A stretch of DNA of 64,000 nucleotides from Clostridia bacterium. GTDB lineage: Bacteria > Bacillota > Clostridia > Acetivibrionales > STF1-152. The notes beneath the pieces were generated by a model that saw only the letters and a program-made list of their open reading frames with translations, was not told where the DNA came from and did not search any database. Of this stretch, positions 62,481-64,000 are shown one piece after another (position 1 is the first letter of the stretch; the number at the start of each line of letters is the position of its first letter). A program made the translations under genes and the position numbers. The stretch covers positions 1 through 64,000 of the forward strand of contig JANQLN010000077.1 in NCBI GenBank assembly GCA_028280575.1. Reading direction: 5' to 3'.

Positions 62481-63746
62481 TTAACCCTCCTCCAATTCAA
62501 CATAAATGTCACTTTTTTGATTTAAAAATTCCATTTGTTTTTTTGAAAGCCTGATGCTTTCCATTTCACCCGGTGTTACTTTCAGCTTCTTCTGCGTGTT
62601 CAATAAACTATTACCTGATTTTATTACTACGTTAATATTTTTATAAATATTTTTTACCCTGAAAAAAAATTTGATTTCATCCTTTACAAAATTTTTACGG
62701 ATAATCTGGGGTACAACATAAAGTACACTATTTCCCGCAAGAGTTTTATATATTTTGCCTTCATGGATTTCACCTGTGCCCTTCACATATTCTGCGGCAC
62801 ACCTTCCTGCCATTTTGCTCTCCTGTGTTACATAATCTACCAGGTCATGGACATGTACCACATTCCCGCATGCAAATATTCCTTCAACGGATGTTTCCAT
62901 TGATTCATTGACAACCGGCCCTGAAGTTGCCGGATCAATTTCTATACCTGCTTCTTCAGACAGCTCGTTCTCAGGTATCAAACCTACCGATAAAAGCAAA
63001 GTATCACACTCAACATATTCTGCGGTTTCCATGATGGGCCTTCTATTTTCATCAACCCGGCAAACTGTAACACCTTCCAACCTTTCCCTGCCGTCAATAG
63101 CAACAACCGTATGACTTAATTTTAAAGGAATTCCGAAATCATGGAGACATTGGACAATATTGCGGGTCAATCCTCCCGAATATGGAAGAAGCTCACATAC
63201 CATCTTGACCTTAGCGCCTTCTAATGTCATCCTCCGGGCCATGATAAGCCCAATGTCACCTGACCCTAGAATAACAGCTTTTTTTCCCGGTAAATATCCT
63301 TCCATATTCACAAACCTCTGTGCTGTACCGGCGGTATAAACTCCTGCCGGCCTGGTCCCCGGAATATTCAATGCCCCTCTGGTACGCTCCCTGCAACCCA
63401 TTGCCAGTATAACAGCTTTCCCTCTTAAACGTATAAGGCCGTCATTGCTGTTTACCGCTGTAACAATTTTATCATGGCTAATATTCAATACCGTTGTATT
63501 CAGCTTATATACAATTCCCAATTCTTTTAACTGCTTAATATAACGCCATGCATATTCAGGACCTGTCAGCTCCTCTCCAAATATATGCAAACCAAAACCA
63601 TTGTGAATGCATTGTTTCAGTATACCTCCCAGCTCCCTTTCCCTCTCCAAAACCAGTATATCCCTTACGCCGTTTTTATAAGCTTCTATTGCGGCGGCAA
63701 GCCCTGCAGGGCCCCCACCTATGACAACCAGGCCAATGTTCTCCAT
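62481..63746 (-). CDS. FAD/NAD(P)-dependent oxidoreductase (G3P dehydrogenase-associated)
   Basis: 421 residues. N-terminal FAD motif VVIGGGPAGLAAAIEAYKNG, GILKQCIHNGFGLHIFGEEL, a second dinucleotide motif AVILGSGDIGLIMARRMTLE (about 165), and EGIFACGNVVHVHDLVDYV near 300. Likely passes electrons between G3P oxidation and NAD or quinone. The start is ATG 63746 with GGAGG nine bases upstream. Between the GlpA-like and DUF1667 genes. Confidence 0.9.
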   Translation of the reverse strand: MENIGLVVIGGGPAGLAAAIEAYKNGVRDILVLERERELGGILKQCIHNGFGLHIFGEELTGPEYAWRYIKQLKELGIVYKLNTTVLNISHDKIVTAVNSNDGLIRLRGKAVILAMGCRERTRGALNIPGTRPAGVYTAGTAQRFVNMEGYLPGKKAVILGSGDIGLIMARRMTLEGAKVKMVCELLPYSGGLTRNIVQCLHDFGIPLKLSHTVVAIDGRERLEGVTVCRVDENRRPIMETAEYVECDTLLLSVGLIPENELSEEAGIEIDPATSGPVVNESMETSVEGIFACGNVVHVHDLVDYVTQESKMAGRCAAEYVKGTGEIHEGKIYKTLAGNSVLYVVPQIIRKNFVKDEIKFFFRVKNIYKNINVVIKSGNSLLNTQKKLKVTPGEMESIRLSKKQMEFLNQKSDIYVELEEG

Positions 63747-63769
63747 CCAAAGAAACCTCCTCGTAAAAG

Positions 63770-64000
63770 TCATTTCGTTTTTCGCAGCAGCAGCCTGGAA
63801 TTGCCGCCGAATTTTGTAACTTTATCTGCCGGAATATCTAATTCACGTGCCAGTATACCCACTACTCCAGGCATACAGAATCCTCCCTGGCACCTGCCCA
63901 TCCCTGCTCTTGTCCTTCTTTTTACAGCGTCTGAATTCCTTGCGCCGGCAGGTCTGTGAATACAATCTACAATTTCACCTTCCGTTACTTTTTCACACCT
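63770..64000 (-). CDS. GlpA-like FAD dehydrogenase, C-terminal 76 residues (partial)
   Basis: The frame enters from the window edge. CEKVTEGEIVDCIHRPAGAR, RRTRAGMGRCQGGFCMPGVV and a tail ending RKTK are the BFD-like [2Fe-2S]-binding C-terminus of GlpA/COG0579 anaerobic glycerol-3-phosphate dehydrogenases. All four cluster Cys, counting those upstream, cannot be checked because the gene is cut. Stops 23 bases before the next gene, so co-transcribed. Confidence 0.88.
   Translation of the reverse strand, partial: RCEKVTEGEIVDCIHRPAGARNSDAVKRRTRAGMGRCQGGFCMPGVVGILARELDIPADKVTKFGGNSRLLLRKTK

Noticed and set aside
1..64000. CRISPR arrays, tRNA or rRNA genes, intact insertion sequences
   Set aside because: No regularly spaced direct repeats, no recognisable tRNA/rRNA signatures and no transposase frames were seen. 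A tRNAscan or IS search could still catch weak cases.

Overview
The window comes from a low-GC, endospore-forming Firmicute of the class Clostridia. This is shown by a complete spoIIIAA-AH operon, spoIVB next to spo0A, ylbJ, frequent TTG/GTG starts with strong GGAGG ribosome sites, and Asp23/AmaP cell-envelope genes. An OLE-type large non-coding RNA between ispA and oapA points to the anaerobic/extremophile Firmicutes that carry this RNA. The species cannot be named from the sequence alone.

Layout. (1) 1-15105, accessory and catabolic, all on the minus strand: a cut-off hypothetical gene, a zinc alcohol dehydrogenase with its own promoter, a YefM-YoeB toxin-antitoxin pair, and a long sugar-uptake cluster. 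In transcription order the cluster holds a sensor lipoprotein, a YesM-type kinase, a YesN-type AraC regulator, an internally deleted binding protein, a full binding protein, a CUT2 ABC ATPase, two permeases, a URO-D-family protein, a rhamnose-mutarotase-like protein and a phosphomannose-isomerase-like cupin. (2) 15106-15654: a gap with a probable small-protein transcription unit. (3) 15655-36330, a housekeeping/sporulation super-cluster on the minus strand: spo0A, spoIVB, recN, argR, nadK, tlyA, dxs, oapA, OLE RNA, ispA, xseB, xseA, nusB, DUF2273, amaP, asp23, spoIIIAH-AA and a CD1247-type zinc-ribbon protein. (4) 36399-46988: efp, a Xaa-Pro peptidase, aroQ, comFB, a prepilin peptidase, aroE, divergent ilvE and ylbJ, then an ATPase-like coiled coil, coaD, rsmD and recG. 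(5) 47087-59979, a second carbohydrate locus: a YesN/YesM two-component pair divergent from a CUT1 ABC system (no ATPase), two type I sulfatases, a D-galactonate-dehydratase homologue and an orphan HipA-like kinase. (6) 60057-64000, minus strand: a small protein, an ArsA/Get3 ATPase and a MarR regulator with two matching operator palindromes, then the glycerol-3-phosphate-dehydrogenase-like trio (DUF1667 protein, FAD oxidoreductase, cut-off GlpA-like C-terminus).

Working together: the two carbohydrate loci each pair an extracytoplasmic sensing system with an ABC importer and a few unusual catabolic enzymes. The first looks aimed at a deoxy- or modified sugar. The second looks aimed at a sulfated galactose-type compound entering a galactonate route. 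Both substrate assignments are inference.

The most notable element is the OLE RNA unit (about 24945-25597). It has an extended -10 promoter, ends near a perfect 22-bp palindrome, and is followed by a separate consensus promoter for oapA-dxs. A diverged copy of the same palindrome lies at 39833-39877. Other points of interest are an rsmD gene whose homology starts at a non-canonical ATT codon, an internally deleted sugar-binding protein, an unannotated 33-residue ORF with promoter and hairpin beside spo0A, and paired palindromes for the MarR regulator.
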